From contig JAGRGB010000041.1 in the NCBI GenBank assembly GCA_020445745.1, positions 1 through 53,736 of the forward strand: a DNA stretch of 53,736 bases. Direction: 5' to 3'. Both the position numbers and the translations under genes were made by a program. The stretch comes from Rhodocyclaceae bacterium (lineage in GTDB: Bacteria; Pseudomonadota; Gammaproteobacteria; Burkholderiales; Rhodocyclaceae). Below, piece after piece: positions 17,530 to 25,604 of the stretch (position 1 is its first letter; every line of letters starts with the position of its first letter). The notes beneath the pieces are model-generated. The model saw only the letters and a program-made list of their open reading frames with translations. It was not told the origin of the DNA and did no database searches.

Positions 17530-18210
17530 CTAGCGCGTGCCCGGACTGAGACTGGGCAGCTCGGCGCTGCGTCGATGGAGTCCGTGGCCGGTCGCGGCGC
17601 GGATCGATTCGACCAGGCCGGTGCGGAACTCCTTCGGCAGTCTGCGGCGCACGACGAACTCGCCGAGGAACATCAGGCCGATCAGCAGCGGTGTCAGCAG
17701 ATTCGCGAAGGTCGACCACCAGGCGATCGGGGCACCGAAGAACAAGGCCAGCGAAATCGACGTCATGGCTGCGAAGAACATCGTCCAGGCCAGTGTCGCG
17801 CGCCTCGTGTAACGGGCCAGCGGCGGCACCAGCGTACCGTGGATGCGTTCGGCGAAGCGCGAGATCATCGGAGTCTCGGCGGCGCCCAGGCTGCGACCGA
17901 AAGCGATCGCCAGCAGCGTGAAGGCACCGACGTGCTGGAACAGATAGATCCACGCGAAGTTGTCGCGCAGCAGCGGCCAGCCGACCATCAGCCCGGCGAC
18001 CGCGAGGAACCACAAGGCCAGCGCCGGGACTGGCCGGCGCGCCTTTGCTGCCATCAGCAGGGCGACTGCCATGTACGGCGTGGTGGCGAGCAGCGCGCCG
18101 GCGGTGCTCGGGCGATCGGCCGCGGTGAGCACGTGCGACAGCCAGTAGTAAAGGGCGGCAAGCGCGGCGACGGCGGCCACGCGCAGCAGCGCGACGACGG
18201 ACCTGGTCAT
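17530..18210 (-). CDS. COG4648-type integral membrane protein
   Basis: A 226-residue protein with about six hydrophobic segments and no recognised catalytic motif. It matches the predicted membrane protein (COG4648 type) regularly found between the ACP and ligase genes of aryl polyene clusters. Segments include VVALLRVAAVAALAALYYWL and WTMFFAAMTSISLALFF. The ATG at 18210 overlaps the ACP stop by 4 bases. A role in anchoring the synthase to the membrane or in pigment handling has been suggested by position only; no function can be assigned from sequence. Confidence 0.8.
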   Translation of the reverse strand: MTRSVVALLRVAAVAALAALYYWLSHVLTAADRPSTAGALLATTPYMAVALLMAAKARRPVPALALWFLAVAGLMVGWPLLRDNFAWIYLFQHVGAFTLLAIAFGRSLGAAETPMISRFAERIHGTLVPPLARYTRRATLAWTMFFAAMTSISLALFFGAPIAWWSTFANLLTPLLIGLMFLGEFVVRRRLPKEFRTGLVESIRAATGHGLHRRSAELPSLSPGTR

Positions 18211-18482
18211 TTGGTGCGGTGTTCGGCGACGTAGTCGCTGAGACTGGCGAGCGAGGCGAAGATCCGGACGTTGTCCTCGTTGTCGGCGCGCAGCGTAAAG
18301 CCGTAACGCTTGGACAGCACCAGCGCCACTTCGAGGATGTCGATCGAATCGAGTCCGAGTCCTTCGCCGTAGAGTGGTGCGTCGGCTTCGATCTCGTCCG
18401 CTCCGACCTCGAGATTGAGCGCCGCGACGATCTGTTCGGCAACTTCGCGACGGAGCTGCTCGCTGGGGACGGGGTTGTCCAT
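18207..18482 (-). CDS. Acyl carrier protein (first of two)
   Basis: A 91-residue four-helix carrier protein with the phosphopantetheine site GLDSIDILE (Ser46). Acidic residues before the site (IEADAPLYGEG) are typical of polyene-synthase ACPs. The ATG at 18482 has GGAAG about 7 bases upstream; an in-frame upstream extension shows no homology. It follows 111 non-coding bases after the ketosynthase gene, the only large gap in the left-going arm. Two ACPs are usual in aryl polyene clusters, one for starter or chain loading and one for extension; which is which is not decided here. Confidence 0.92.
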   Translation of the reverse strand: MDNPVPSEQLRREVAEQIVAALNLEVGADEIEADAPLYGEGLGLDSIDILEVALVLSKRYGFTLRADNEDNVRIFASLASLSDYVAEHRTK

Positions 18483-18546
18483 GTCTGTGCTTCCGCTGTC
18501 TGTACCCGGTATCCGGTCCGGGCTCCAATCGGATGTAATTGTGCGC

Positions 18547-18575
18547 ATTCTAGCCGCTGTGCGGCGCGGCAAAAA
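18547..18575 (-). promoter_or_regulatory. Possible internal promoter in the aryl polyene arm
   Basis: On the minus strand the 111-base gap before the second ACP gene contains TAGAAT, one or two bases off a -10 consensus, with a T-run ending in TTGCCG upstream. The best -35 match sits only 14 bases away, so the case is weak. Confidence 0.25.
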
Positions 18576-18593
18576 GTGCGGCCCGCGGCGCGA

Positions 18594-19844
18594 TCAATCG
18601 CCGCTGGGCTGGCGGATCACCAGCACCGAGTTCGATCCGCCGAAGGCGAAGGAATTGCTCATACAGGCTCTGATGGTGCGTTCGACGCCGTGTCCGCGGA
18701 TATGCTCGACGCCTTCGCAGGCCGGTTCGAGTCGTTCCAGATGGGCGGTCGGCGGGATCGCGTTGCGGCGCAGGGCCTGGACGCAGACGACGGCCTCGGT
18801 GGCGCCCGTCGCTCCCATCAGATGGCCGTGCATCGACTTGGTGGCGCTGACCGCCAGTCCCGCTGCGTGTGCTCCGTAGAGCCGGCGTACTGCTTCGATT
18901 TCGATCGGATCGCCTTCACGGGTGGCCGTGCCGTGGGCATTCAGGTAGTCGATGTCGGCAGGCGCCAGTGCCGCGTTTGCCAGGGCCTGGTTCATCGCGT
19001 CGTATTGCCCGTCCGCCGACGGCTTGACCAGATGGCTGGCGTCACAGGTGCTGCCGTAGCCGGCCAGCTCGGCCAGGATCTCGGCGCCACGCGCCCGGGC
19101 GTGCTCCCAATCTTCGAGGACCAGCGCCGCGGCGCCCTCCGCCAGGACCAGACCGGCGCGGTCGCTGCTGAACGGTCGGCATGCCGCTTCGGCACCACGC
19201 TCGCCGAGCGGCGCCAGCACCCGCAGGGCTTCCCAGGCGCGTACCACCGCCAGCGACATCGGGCTGTCGGCGCCGCCGGTCAGCGCCATCCGGCAGCGCC
19301 CGTCTCGGATCGCCTGCCACGCCTCGCCGATCGCCGCGGCCGCCGAGGCACAGGCGATGGTATAGGTCAGGCAGGGTCCCCCGAGACGGAAATGGATCGC
19401 CAGATGGGAGGCGGCGGCGTTGTTCATGCCGAGGATCAAGGACAGCGGCGGCACCCGTTCGCGACCCTTGAGGAGCATTTCGCGATAGCCCTGCTCGTAG
19501 GTCAGGGTGCCAGCCAGCGCGGTCCCCCAATAGACGGCCGCGCCGCGATCGGGCTGCTCGGAGATCGGCAGCCCGGACTGCCGCCAGGCCTGGCTCGACG
19601 CCGCGAAGCTCATCTGCGCCGAGCGGTCCATCGCCGCCGAGGCCCGACCTACCTCGCGAGCGGCGTCGAATTCCGGGCAGTGGACCGCCGGCATCGACAT
19701 CGACAGATGGCCGTCGTCGGTTGTGTAATGCCGGATCGCCGATTGGCCGGCGAGCAGCCGGTCGAAGAAGCCGTCGACGTCGGAACCCCACGGGCTGACG
19801 ACCCCGAGGCCGGTGATCGCGACGCGGCGCGGGGCCTTGCTCAC
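18594..19844 (-). CDS. Beta-ketoacyl-ACP synthase II family (FabF-like, ApeR-type candidate)
   Basis: A 416-residue ketosynthase with a complete catalytic triad: Cys165 in TIACASAAA, His304 in NAHGTATREGD and His341 in KSMHGHLMGATG. It ends in the FabF-like SNSFAFGGSNSVLV. It is a second active condensing enzyme beside the one at 8599-9795, and is not paired with a chain-length factor. In characterised clusters a separate homodimeric ketosynthase supplies early condensation steps; that role is inferred. The ATG at 19844 overlaps the upstream ACP stop by 4 bases. Confidence 0.92.
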   Translation of the reverse strand: MSKAPRRVAITGLGVVSPWGSDVDGFFDRLLAGQSAIRHYTTDDGHLSMSMPAVHCPEFDAAREVGRASAAMDRSAQMSFAASSQAWRQSGLPISEQPDRGAAVYWGTALAGTLTYEQGYREMLLKGRERVPPLSLILGMNNAAASHLAIHFRLGGPCLTYTIACASAAAAIGEAWQAIRDGRCRMALTGGADSPMSLAVVRAWEALRVLAPLGERGAEAACRPFSSDRAGLVLAEGAAALVLEDWEHARARGAEILAELAGYGSTCDASHLVKPSADGQYDAMNQALANAALAPADIDYLNAHGTATREGDPIEIEAVRRLYGAHAAGLAVSATKSMHGHLMGATGATEAVVCVQALRRNAIPPTAHLERLEPACEGVEHIRGHGVERTIRACMSNSFAFGGSNSVLVIRQPSGD

Positions 19845-20080
19845 GACGCGCTGCCGGGCGCCAGGCGGTCGAGCTGGTCGATGAGATCCTGGACGGTGAC
19901 CGGCGTCGGCAGATCCTCGGGCAGCTTGACGCCGGTCTTCTCCTCGTATTCGAACATGACCTCGAGCAGCATCAGGGAATCGATGCCGACCTCGGCGAGC
20001 ACCGCTTCCGGTACGACCTTTTCACGGTCGATCTCGGAATGGGAGCAGACGAAGTCGCGGATCAGAGTCAAGGCGTCCAT
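19841..20080 (-). CDS. Acyl carrier protein (second of two; first gene of the left-going arm)
   Basis: A 79-residue ACP with the phosphopantetheine site EVGIDSLMLLEV (Ser35). It is the first gene of the 17-gene left-going arm and overlaps the FabF-like ketosynthase start by 4 bases, so the two are probably translated together. The ATG at 20080 gives a normal-length carrier. The 346 bases upstream have no gene and carry a -10-like TATACT. Confidence 0.92.
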   Translation of the reverse strand: MDALTLIRDFVCSHSEIDREKVVPEAVLAEVGIDSLMLLEVMFEYEEKTGVKLPEDLPTPVTVQDLIDQLDRLAPGSAS

Positions 20081-20426
20081 GGGCGGTCCGGATGAGTACG
20101 TTGCGAGCCGGGTGAAGGGTCGATAACGGCGCGACGGATGCCGACGCGCTGCGAACGCTCGAGTATACCGTGTCGCCCGCCCGAGTTCGTTTGCCTGGAT
20201 GCCGGAACCGGGTCGGGCGAATGCGATTCGGGCGCAGGATCAGGGCTTGGCGAAGTGTCGTGGCGCCGGGCACCCGTCGTTGACCGCCCCTGGCACCGCG
20301 TCCGGCCGGCACTGAGAGCGGTATCGGCGTGCCGGTGCGCGTAGGTTTTCGTCGCCGTCGCCCCGTGGTGGCGGTCCGGCGCCGGGACCACCGCGCGTGT
20401 GCCCGGCGGCCGCGCGGCGAGCCCGC
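20081..20426. other. Non-coding region upstream of the aryl polyene arm
   Basis: No credible gene is seen. The stretch separates the first ACP gene from the 3' end of the proline-tailed lipoprotein gene, so it should hold the main promoter of the left-going pigment operon. Several short G+C-rich inverted words are present but no convincing terminator with a T-tract. Confidence 0.6.
20162..20167 (-). promoter_or_regulatory. Candidate -10 element (TATACT) of the aryl polyene operon
   Basis: The minus strand reads TATACT, 5 of 6 matches to the sigma-70 -10 box, about 80 bases before the first ACP start. No good -35 hexamer lies 16-18 bases upstream, so it may need an activator or be fortuitous. 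Confidence 0.4.
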
Positions 20427-20831
20427 TCAATCGGGCGGCTGGGGTGGTGGCGGAGGTGGCAGCGGCGGCAGCATCGGGGCCTCCGAATCGTCGAGCCGGC
20501 GGCAGGCACCCTGCCTCTCGAACCAATACACGATGTTGCCGGCGACGACGATGCTGCCGGATATCACCGCGCTGGCTGCGGCGACGACCCCGGCGCCGGC
20601 CAGGATCGCCGCGCAGCCCTCGCCCCGGCAGCCGACGAAGGCGCCGATCTGCTGCATCTCCAGGATCATCTGGCGAGCCTCGATCTGGCAATCCTCGTCG
20701 TAGACGAGGGTCGTGCGCGGCACGAAGACGCAGCCCTGGAGCACAGCGCAGGCGATCGACAGGCCCCGTGCGGCGGTGGCGACGGCACCATGTGACGATC
20801 CGTGGGCACGACGATCGTGGTCTAGTTTCAT
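20427..20831 (-). CDS. Hypothetical proline-tailed lipoprotein-like protein
   Basis: A 134-residue protein I do not recognise. After an N-terminal stretch it has ACAVLQGCVFV, which resembles a lipobox (LQGC), then an acidic/amphipathic part (DEDCQIEARQMILEMQQIG), a CRGEGC pair, a long alanine/valine hydrophobic segment (ILAGAGVVAAASAVISGSIVV) and a tail of prolines interrupted only by leucine and glutamine. Five cysteines outside the lipobox suggest an oxidising compartment. The start is uncertain: ATG at 20831 is used, and an in-frame ATG at 20900 would lengthen it. It lies alone between the pigment operon and a divergent TPR gene. The function is unknown. Confidence 0.55.
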   Translation of the reverse strand: MKLDHDRRAHGSSHGAVATAARGLSIACAVLQGCVFVPRTTLVYDEDCQIEARQMILEMQQIGAFVGCRGEGCAAILAGAGVVAAASAVISGSIVVAGNIVYWFERQGACRRLDDSEAPMLPPLPPPPPPQPPD

Positions 20832-21103
20832 CGCATTCCGGCCGTGCACCCGCAGCGCCTGGCAATCGTCGATCGGCAGGCTGCGACGGCTCGGGAACAT
20901 TGCTGGAAAATCCAGAGATTCGCAATGCTTCGACGGCCGCCCGGCGATCGGCGAGGCCACCGACACGACGTGTGGCATCGCCGTTCGGCGCGGTGCTCGT
21001 GGTTGCACACTGGACTACCCTCTTTGCCGGGCGACACCGGTCGGCCGGCCTTGCACCGCCAAGCCGTTCGGCGGCCGCGCAGCGGTGCGTCGCGAAACCC
21101 CTG

Positions 21104-21121
21104 CCTCACCCCCGGGTGAGG
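21104..21121. repeat. Inverted repeat, 8-bp arms
   Basis: CCTCACCC and GGGTGAGG are perfect complements separated by two cytosines. The element lies 10 bases from a second palindrome; neither is followed by a T-tract, so a REP-like unit is as likely as a terminator. Confidence 0.7.
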
Positions 21122-21131
21122 GTGAGCGCCT

Positions 21132-21153
21132 CCTTCGCCCGGCCGGGCGAAGG
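21132..21153. repeat. Perfect 22-bp palindrome
   Basis: An 11-base arm, CCTTCGCCCGG, is followed directly by its exact complement. With the repeat at 21104-21121 it forms a two-hairpin unit typical in shape of REP/BIME-like dispersed elements in G+C-rich genomes. Copy number elsewhere is not visible here. Confidence 0.75.
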
Positions 21154-21217
21154 CGCTGCCTGCCCGTTGTCCGCTGCTGGCGGCTATATTGAGTGTAGTC
21201 GGTGGAGGAACACGAGG

Positions 21218-21682
21218 ATGCGTAGCGCACTGCTGGCCGCCTGCCTGTCGATGATCGTCGCTCCGGCGGCGCTGGCCAATGGTGGTGGCGGCTCGACGCC
21301 GGCGCGCAACGTGGCCCGGGGCAGCGACCTGGAGCGCGCCGTGGCGGCGATCGAACGCGGCAGCTTCCAGCGCGCGATCGGCCTGCTCGAGACCCATACC
21401 CGGCGCAGTCCCGGCGACGCCGATGGCTGGAACTGGCTCGGTTTAGCGCGTCGCAAGGCCGGTGCCCTCGATGCCGCATTCATCGCCTACCGCCGCGCCC
21501 TGGAACTCGATCCGGAGCACCGTGGCGCCCACGAGTATCTCGGAGAGGCTTACCTCGCGGCCGGGGATCTGGCGTCGGCCGAGAAGCAGCTGGCGATACT
21601 CGACGAGCTGTGCTGGCTGCCGTGCGAGCAGTTTTCGGATCTGAAGGCGGCGATCGTCGCCTACCGGGCCGGCCGGCGCTGA
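21218..21682 (+). CDS. TPR-repeat protein with signal peptide
   Basis: A 154-residue secreted or periplasmic protein. It has a signal peptide (MRSALLAACLSMIVAPAALA) followed by a glycine-rich stretch and about three tetratricopeptide repeats from residue 38, the clearest being DADGWNWLGLARRKAGALDA and AFIAYRRALELDPEHRGAHE. A Cys pair (CWLPC) sits near residue 128. The ATG at 21218 has a strong GGAGGAA 7 bases upstream. TPR proteins mediate protein contacts; no enzymatic function is visible. It stands alone between the pigment cluster and the two-component genes. Confidence 0.85.
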   Translation: MRSALLAACLSMIVAPAALANGGGGSTPARNVARGSDLERAVAAIERGSFQRAIGLLETHTRRSPGDADGWNWLGLARRKAGALDAAFIAYRRALELDPEHRGAHEYLGEAYLAAGDLASAEKQLAILDELCWLPCEQFSDLKAAIVAYRAGRR

Positions 21683-22024
21683 AGATTGCTGGCTCGGCGG
21701 TCCCCGGGTCCGTGACGGAATCGTGATCGTTTCTTGGTCTCCACGCGATGATCCGACGACCGGTGCCTCCTAGTCTGAAGCTGCCACTGCCGGCTGGGCA
21801 TCTCCGGACGCGCCGAAATTCCCCGGGTACCGCGCTGTCCCGCCCTGCCCCGCCGAAGCCGTCGCCGGCGGCCGACGCGCGGAAGGCGGCGGCCGGGACC
21901 GCATCGGAGTACGGGCGTAAGCATCGCCTCTCCAATCGGGTCCCTAGGGGGTGGGCAGCGAAAGTTTGCGCCGAACGGCGCAGGATCGCGTGGTGAAGGC
22001 AGCGCCGCGCCGGGAGAGAAAGCC
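21683..22024. other. Non-coding region before the two-component operon
   Basis: 342 bases with no credible gene. It should hold the promoter of the response regulator/kinase pair; a purine-rich GGGAGAGAAAG just before 22025 is the ribosome-binding region. I could not pick a convincing -35/-10 pair. Confidence 0.55.
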
Positions 22025-22717
22025 ATGGCCGGGATTCTGGTGGTCGAGGATCAGGGCGACATCGCCAATCTGGTGAGGATGCATGTCGAGATGCTGGGGC
22101 ACAGGGTGCAGTGCTGCGACACGCTGGCGTTCGCGCGGCGCGCCCTGGCCGGTGGCGACTGGGAGCTGCTGGTGCTCGACCTGTCGCTGCCCGACGGCGA
22201 TGGCCTCGACTTGTGTCGCGAGTTGCGGCGCACGGACGCGTCGCTGCCGATCCTGATGCTGACGGCGCGCGCGACAGAGCACGAGCGGGTGCAGGGGCTG
22301 GAGACCGGTGCCGACGACTACCTCACCAAACCGTTCGGGGTCCTCGAACTTCAGGCCAGGGTGCGCGCCCTGTTGCGTCGTGCCGCGCTGGCCGAACCTG
22401 GCGGGGGCGAGCAGGCGATCGAGATCCCTCCCCTGCGACTGGACCCGGCGCGACGCGAGGTATGCCGCGGCGAGCGCACCCTGGATCTGACGGCGACCGA
22501 GTTCGACCTGCTGCTGTTCCTGGCACGCCGGCCGGGAATCGTGTTCAGCCGTCAGCAGCTGCTGTCGGAAGTGTGGGGGTACCACCACCAGGGCTACGAA
22601 CACACGGTCAATTCCCACGTCAATCGGCTGCGGGCGAAGATCGAGCAGGATCCGACCCGGCCGCAGCTGATCCGCACGGTGTGGGGCGTCGGCTACAAGC
22701 TCGAGGCCACGCCATGA
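22025..22717 (+). CDS. OmpR/PhoB-family response regulator
   Basis: A 230-residue regulator. The receiver domain (1-120) has acidic Glu8-Asp9, the phospho-acceptor Asp52 in LVLDLSLPDGDG, the conserved Thr in MLTARA and Lys in YLTKPFG. The C-terminal winged helix (about 133-228) shows LTATEFDLLLFLARRPG and VNSHVNRLRAKIEQDP, ending in RTVWGVGYKLE. It binds DNA as a phosphorylated dimer. GGGAGAGAA lies just upstream of the ATG. The kinase follows within 30 bases, so they form one operon. No signal or target can be named; nearness to the pigment cluster is suggestive only. Confidence 0.93.
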   Translation: MAGILVVEDQGDIANLVRMHVEMLGHRVQCCDTLAFARRALAGGDWELLVLDLSLPDGDGLDLCRELRRTDASLPILMLTARATEHERVQGLETGADDYLTKPFGVLELQARVRALLRRAALAEPGGGEQAIEIPPLRLDPARREVCRGERTLDLTATEFDLLLFLARRPGIVFSRQQLLSEVWGYHHQGYEHTVNSHVNRLRAKIEQDPTRPQLIRTVWGVGYKLEATP

Positions 22718-22745
22718 CGGCCCACGGCCGGCGGAGCGATTGCCG

Positions 22746-24206
22746 GTGATCAGCACGCTGTTCGGCCGTCTGGCGGTGGTGCTGGTGCTGCTGGCGGTGT
22801 CGGCGGCCGCCCTGCTGCTGCACTTCGCGCAACGCGCCGAGGCGCGTCATTCGGACCGCGTCCAGCAGGCGCTGCACCGTGATCTGGCGGCCAACATGGT
22901 GGCCGACAATCCGCAGCTGCGCCACGGCGAGATCGCCCGCCACGCGCTCGAGAACGCCTTTCACACGCTGATGCTGCTCGGTCCGGCTTTCGAGATCTAC
23001 GCCACCGACCTCGACGGCCGGATCCGGGCGTACTCGGCGGAGCCCGGCCAGCTCGCCAGCATGCGGATCGATCTGGCGCCGGTGCACGCGCTGATGTCGG
23101 GCGCCAGCCTGCCCGTGTATGGCTCCGACCCCAGGGTTCCGGGGCGTCGCCAGGTGTTCTCGGCGGCGCCGATCCTCGACGTCGAAGGTCGGCGGCAGGG
23201 CTTCCTGTACGTCGTCGTCGGCGGCCGCCAGCAGGCCGCCCTGGAGGCCGACTACGCTGCCGGCGTGGTGCAGGACCGGGCGCTGGTGTTCGGGCTCGGC
23301 GCCTTGCTGCTGGCGTTGCTCGCCGCGGCGCTGGTGTTCGGTCTGCTGACCCGTCCGTTGTCGGCGCTGAACGGCGCGATGCGCGCCTTCCGGGACGGTG
23401 GGCTGGCGCGGGGAGCGATCGGCCGAAGGCTGCCGGGATGGCGCAGTCGCGAAGTGGCCGAGCTGCAGCAGGGCTTCATCGCGCTGGCCGACACGGTCGC
23501 CGACCAGATGGACCAGATCCGCTGCGGCGAGCAGACGCGCCGGGATCTGATCGCCCAGATCGCCCATGACCTGAAGACGCCGCTGGCATCACTGCAGGGG
23601 TATCTGGAAACCTGGCTGCTGCAGCACCCGGACGCGCCGCACCGTGAACATGTCGAGGTCGCCCTGCGCAATGGCCGACAGCTTCACCGGCTGGTGGATC
23701 AGTTGCTGGAGCTGGCCCGCCTCGAGGCGGGCCAGGAGCCGCTGGTGCTGGAAGCGGTGGCGATCGTCGAACTGGCCCACGACGTCATCGGCCGCTTCGC
23801 GCTCGAAGCCGAACAGCGGGGCCTGCAGCTCGCGGTCGCAGTTGCCGACCCGACGGTCCAGGTGGCGGCGGACATTGGCAAGCTCGAGCGCGTGCTCGCG
23901 AATCTGGTGGACAACGCGATCCGTCATACGCCGCGGGGTGGCGAGATCGTCATCGACATCGTCGCCGGCGATGCACGGGTGGTTCTGGAGGTGCGGGACA
24001 GCGGCGGCGGCATTTCACCGGAGCAGCTGCCGAGAATTTTCGAGGCACGCTACCGCGGCGGCCGCGCGGCCACCGACGGCGCCACCCATCTGGGCCTCGG
24101 CCTGGCGATCGTCAAGCGGCTGGTCGAATTGCATGGCAGCGCGATCCGGGTGGTCAGCGCTCCAGGGCGCGGGGCGTCGTTCAGTTTCGAGCTGGCGCGC
24201 GCCTGA
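22746..24206 (+). CDS. HAMP-domain sensor histidine kinase
   Basis: About 486 residues: a membrane helix (6-27), a periplasmic sensor region of about 150 residues with EIYATDLDGRIRAYS, a second helix near 183-205 (ALLLALLAAALVFGLL), HAMP, then the HisKA box QIAHDLKTPLASLQ (His near 280). The ATPase domain has the N box NLVDNAIRHTP, G1 DSGGGIS and G2 LGLGLAIVKRL. The GTG at 22746 is preferred because GGAG lies 9 bases upstream; a TTG at 22740 sits too close to it. It is the partner of the regulator immediately upstream. The stimulus is unknown. Confidence 0.92.
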   Translation: MISTLFGRLAVVLVLLAVSAAALLLHFAQRAEARHSDRVQQALHRDLAANMVADNPQLRHGEIARHALENAFHTLMLLGPAFEIYATDLDGRIRAYSAEPGQLASMRIDLAPVHALMSGASLPVYGSDPRVPGRRQVFSAAPILDVEGRRQGFLYVVVGGRQQAALEADYAAGVVQDRALVFGLGALLLALLAAALVFGLLTRPLSALNGAMRAFRDGGLARGAIGRRLPGWRSREVAELQQGFIALADTVADQMDQIRCGEQTRRDLIAQIAHDLKTPLASLQGYLETWLLQHPDAPHREHVEVALRNGRQLHRLVDQLLELARLEAGQEPLVLEAVAIVELAHDVIGRFALEAEQRGLQLAVAVADPTVQVAADIGKLERVLANLVDNAIRHTPRGGEIVIDIVAGDARVVLEVRDSGGGISPEQLPRIFEARYRGGRAATDGATHLGLGLAIVKRLVELHGSAIRVVSAPGRGASFSFELARA

Positions 24207-24280
24207 GCGGGGCAACTTCCGGTCATTGCAGCCGGGGCCGGGGAGGCGGTATTCGCGGCTCGCGGTCTCTCGCGCGAGGC

Positions 24281-24748
24281 TCACGATCGCCGTTGTCGTC
24301 CGGTGCGGGCATCGTTCAGGAATTCCAGGACCAGCGCAGCGATGCCGCAGCCCCCCGCCAGCGGCAGCAGCAGGGGGCCGAGGTAGAGCGAGACGAAGCC
24401 GCGGATCATCGCGTCCTGGGGATCGCCCGGGTCGTAGAGTTCCGTGACCTGCTCGCCGATTTCGTAGGGGGGCGCGCCGGAGCCCCAGTCGGCGACCGGC
24501 AATCGTGGCGTACCGTCGGCGGGCTCGAAGCGCATGGCAGCCGCACGGGCGCGGTCGCTGTCGAGGCGGCCGCGGGTCGCGCTCGACGAGCTCATCTGCC
24601 GCCAGCCGACCACCGTGCCGGTCGCGGAATCCGCGGTGATCCAGAACCCCGCGCGGCTGGCGATGACGAACAGCGAGCCCAGCGTCGCGGCGATCGCCAG
24701 CAACAGAAAGGCGCGGCTGGCCACGGCGTATCCGTTCCATCGCTTCAT
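24281..24748 (-). CDS. DUF3592 family membrane protein
   Basis: A 155-residue protein with one N-terminal membrane helix (ASRAFLLLAIAATLGSLFV) and one near the C-terminus (LGPLLLPLAGGCGIAALVL). Between them is a soluble segment with TGTVVGWRQ and VTELYDPGDPQDAMI, typical of DUF3592, whose members look like small membrane-bound periplasmic proteins of unknown function. It converges on the kinase gene and has its own start (ATG at 24748) after 205 bases without a gene. Confidence 0.8.
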   Translation of the reverse strand: MKRWNGYAVASRAFLLLAIAATLGSLFVIASRAGFWITADSATGTVVGWRQMSSSSATRGRLDSDRARAAAMRFEPADGTPRLPVADWGSGAPPYEIGEQVTELYDPGDPQDAMIRGFVSLYLGPLLLPLAGGCGIAALVLEFLNDARTGRQRRS

Positions 24749-24953
24749 CGGGTCTTCTCCGGTGACGGCAGCGAAGCCTCGCGACGCGCGGCCCGCTGAC
24801 AGTCAAGGATAGACCGGTGGTGGCGGTGGTACGGCTTCGGTGAACGACGGCGATGGGCCCGGACACGGGAACATCGCCCTCGCCCGCGCTGCGGCCATCG
24901 CGCGACCCGCGCGTCGCGCGCACCGCCGGCGCCGTGCCCCGGCCGCGGCTGAT

Positions 24954-25595
24954 TCAGCCGATCTTGACGACGATGTCGTGGAGCGTGTTGGCGCAGTGGG
25001 CCATGCGATCGGCGCCGTTCGAAATGTGGCGGTAGATTTCGCGGCGCTTGAACATGTTCAGGTAGTCGTCGCCGTGGAACAGGTCGGCGAGGGCGCGGCG
25101 ATAGAGTTTCTCGACGCGGCGTTCGGCCTTGCGGGCGGCATCCGCATCGGCCGCGGCACGGGCGGGGGTGGTGGCCAGCTGGCTGAAGCCCTTGGCGAGG
25201 AAATTCGATCCCTCGTTGAGTCGCTGGGACATTTCGCGCATGTAGCCGTCAGGCGTGACGCCGAGGATGTCCATCTCGTTGACGGTGGTCTTGCAGTAAT
25301 TGACGACCTCGTCCATGTCCATGATCGCGCGGTAGATGTCCTCCCGGTCGAGGGGCGTCGAGAAGGCCTCGTTGAGGATGTGGATGTTGCGCACCTTGAT
25401 CGTGTCGGCGTCGTGTTCGTCCTTGCGGATGTCCTTGCCGATCTCCGGGTCACCGGTCTCCATGAAACGGATCAGCAGGTCGGTGGTGTGGATCACCTGG
25501 CGTGACTGTTCGGCGAGCAGCGTGAAGAAATCCGGGGATTTCGGAAAGATCCGGTCGAGAACGCGATGGACGATGGAAGGGGGCTTGTTGGGCAT
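24954..25595 (-). CDS. DUF47/PhoU-like phosphate transport accessory protein
   Basis: A 213-residue helical protein of the TIGR00153/DUF47 family, related to PhoU. It carries ETGDPEIGKDIRKDEHDAD and DREDIYRAIMDMDEVVNYCK, the acidic D/E-x3-D helices that bind metal in PhoU-like folds. Such proteins sit beside Pit transporters and are thought to regulate them. GAGGAAG lies just before the ATG, and pit ends 9 bases upstream, so the two form an operon. It ends without an obvious terminator. Confidence 0.92.
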   Translation of the reverse strand: MPNKPPSIVHRVLDRIFPKSPDFFTLLAEQSRQVIHTTDLLIRFMETGDPEIGKDIRKDEHDADTIKVRNIHILNEAFSTPLDREDIYRAIMDMDEVVNYCKTTVNEMDILGVTPDGYMREMSQRLNEGSNFLAKGFSQLATTPARAAADADAARKAERRVEKLYRRALADLFHGDDYLNMFKRREIYRHISNGADRMAHCANTLHDIVVKIG

Positions 25596-25604
25596 CGGAC
25601 TTCC

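Larger units (their letters stand above)
20832..21217. other. Divergent intergenic region with palindromic elements
   Basis: 386 bases between the leftward lipoprotein gene and the rightward TPR gene. I see no credible gene. Two perfect inverted repeats close together (21104-21121 and 21132-21153) occupy the part next to the TPR gene, and a -10-like TATATT lies at 21185-21190. Confidence 0.6.

Noticed and set aside
21185-21190. TATATT as -10 of the TPR gene
   Set aside because: No -35 at a workable distance; TTGTCC is only 12 bases away.
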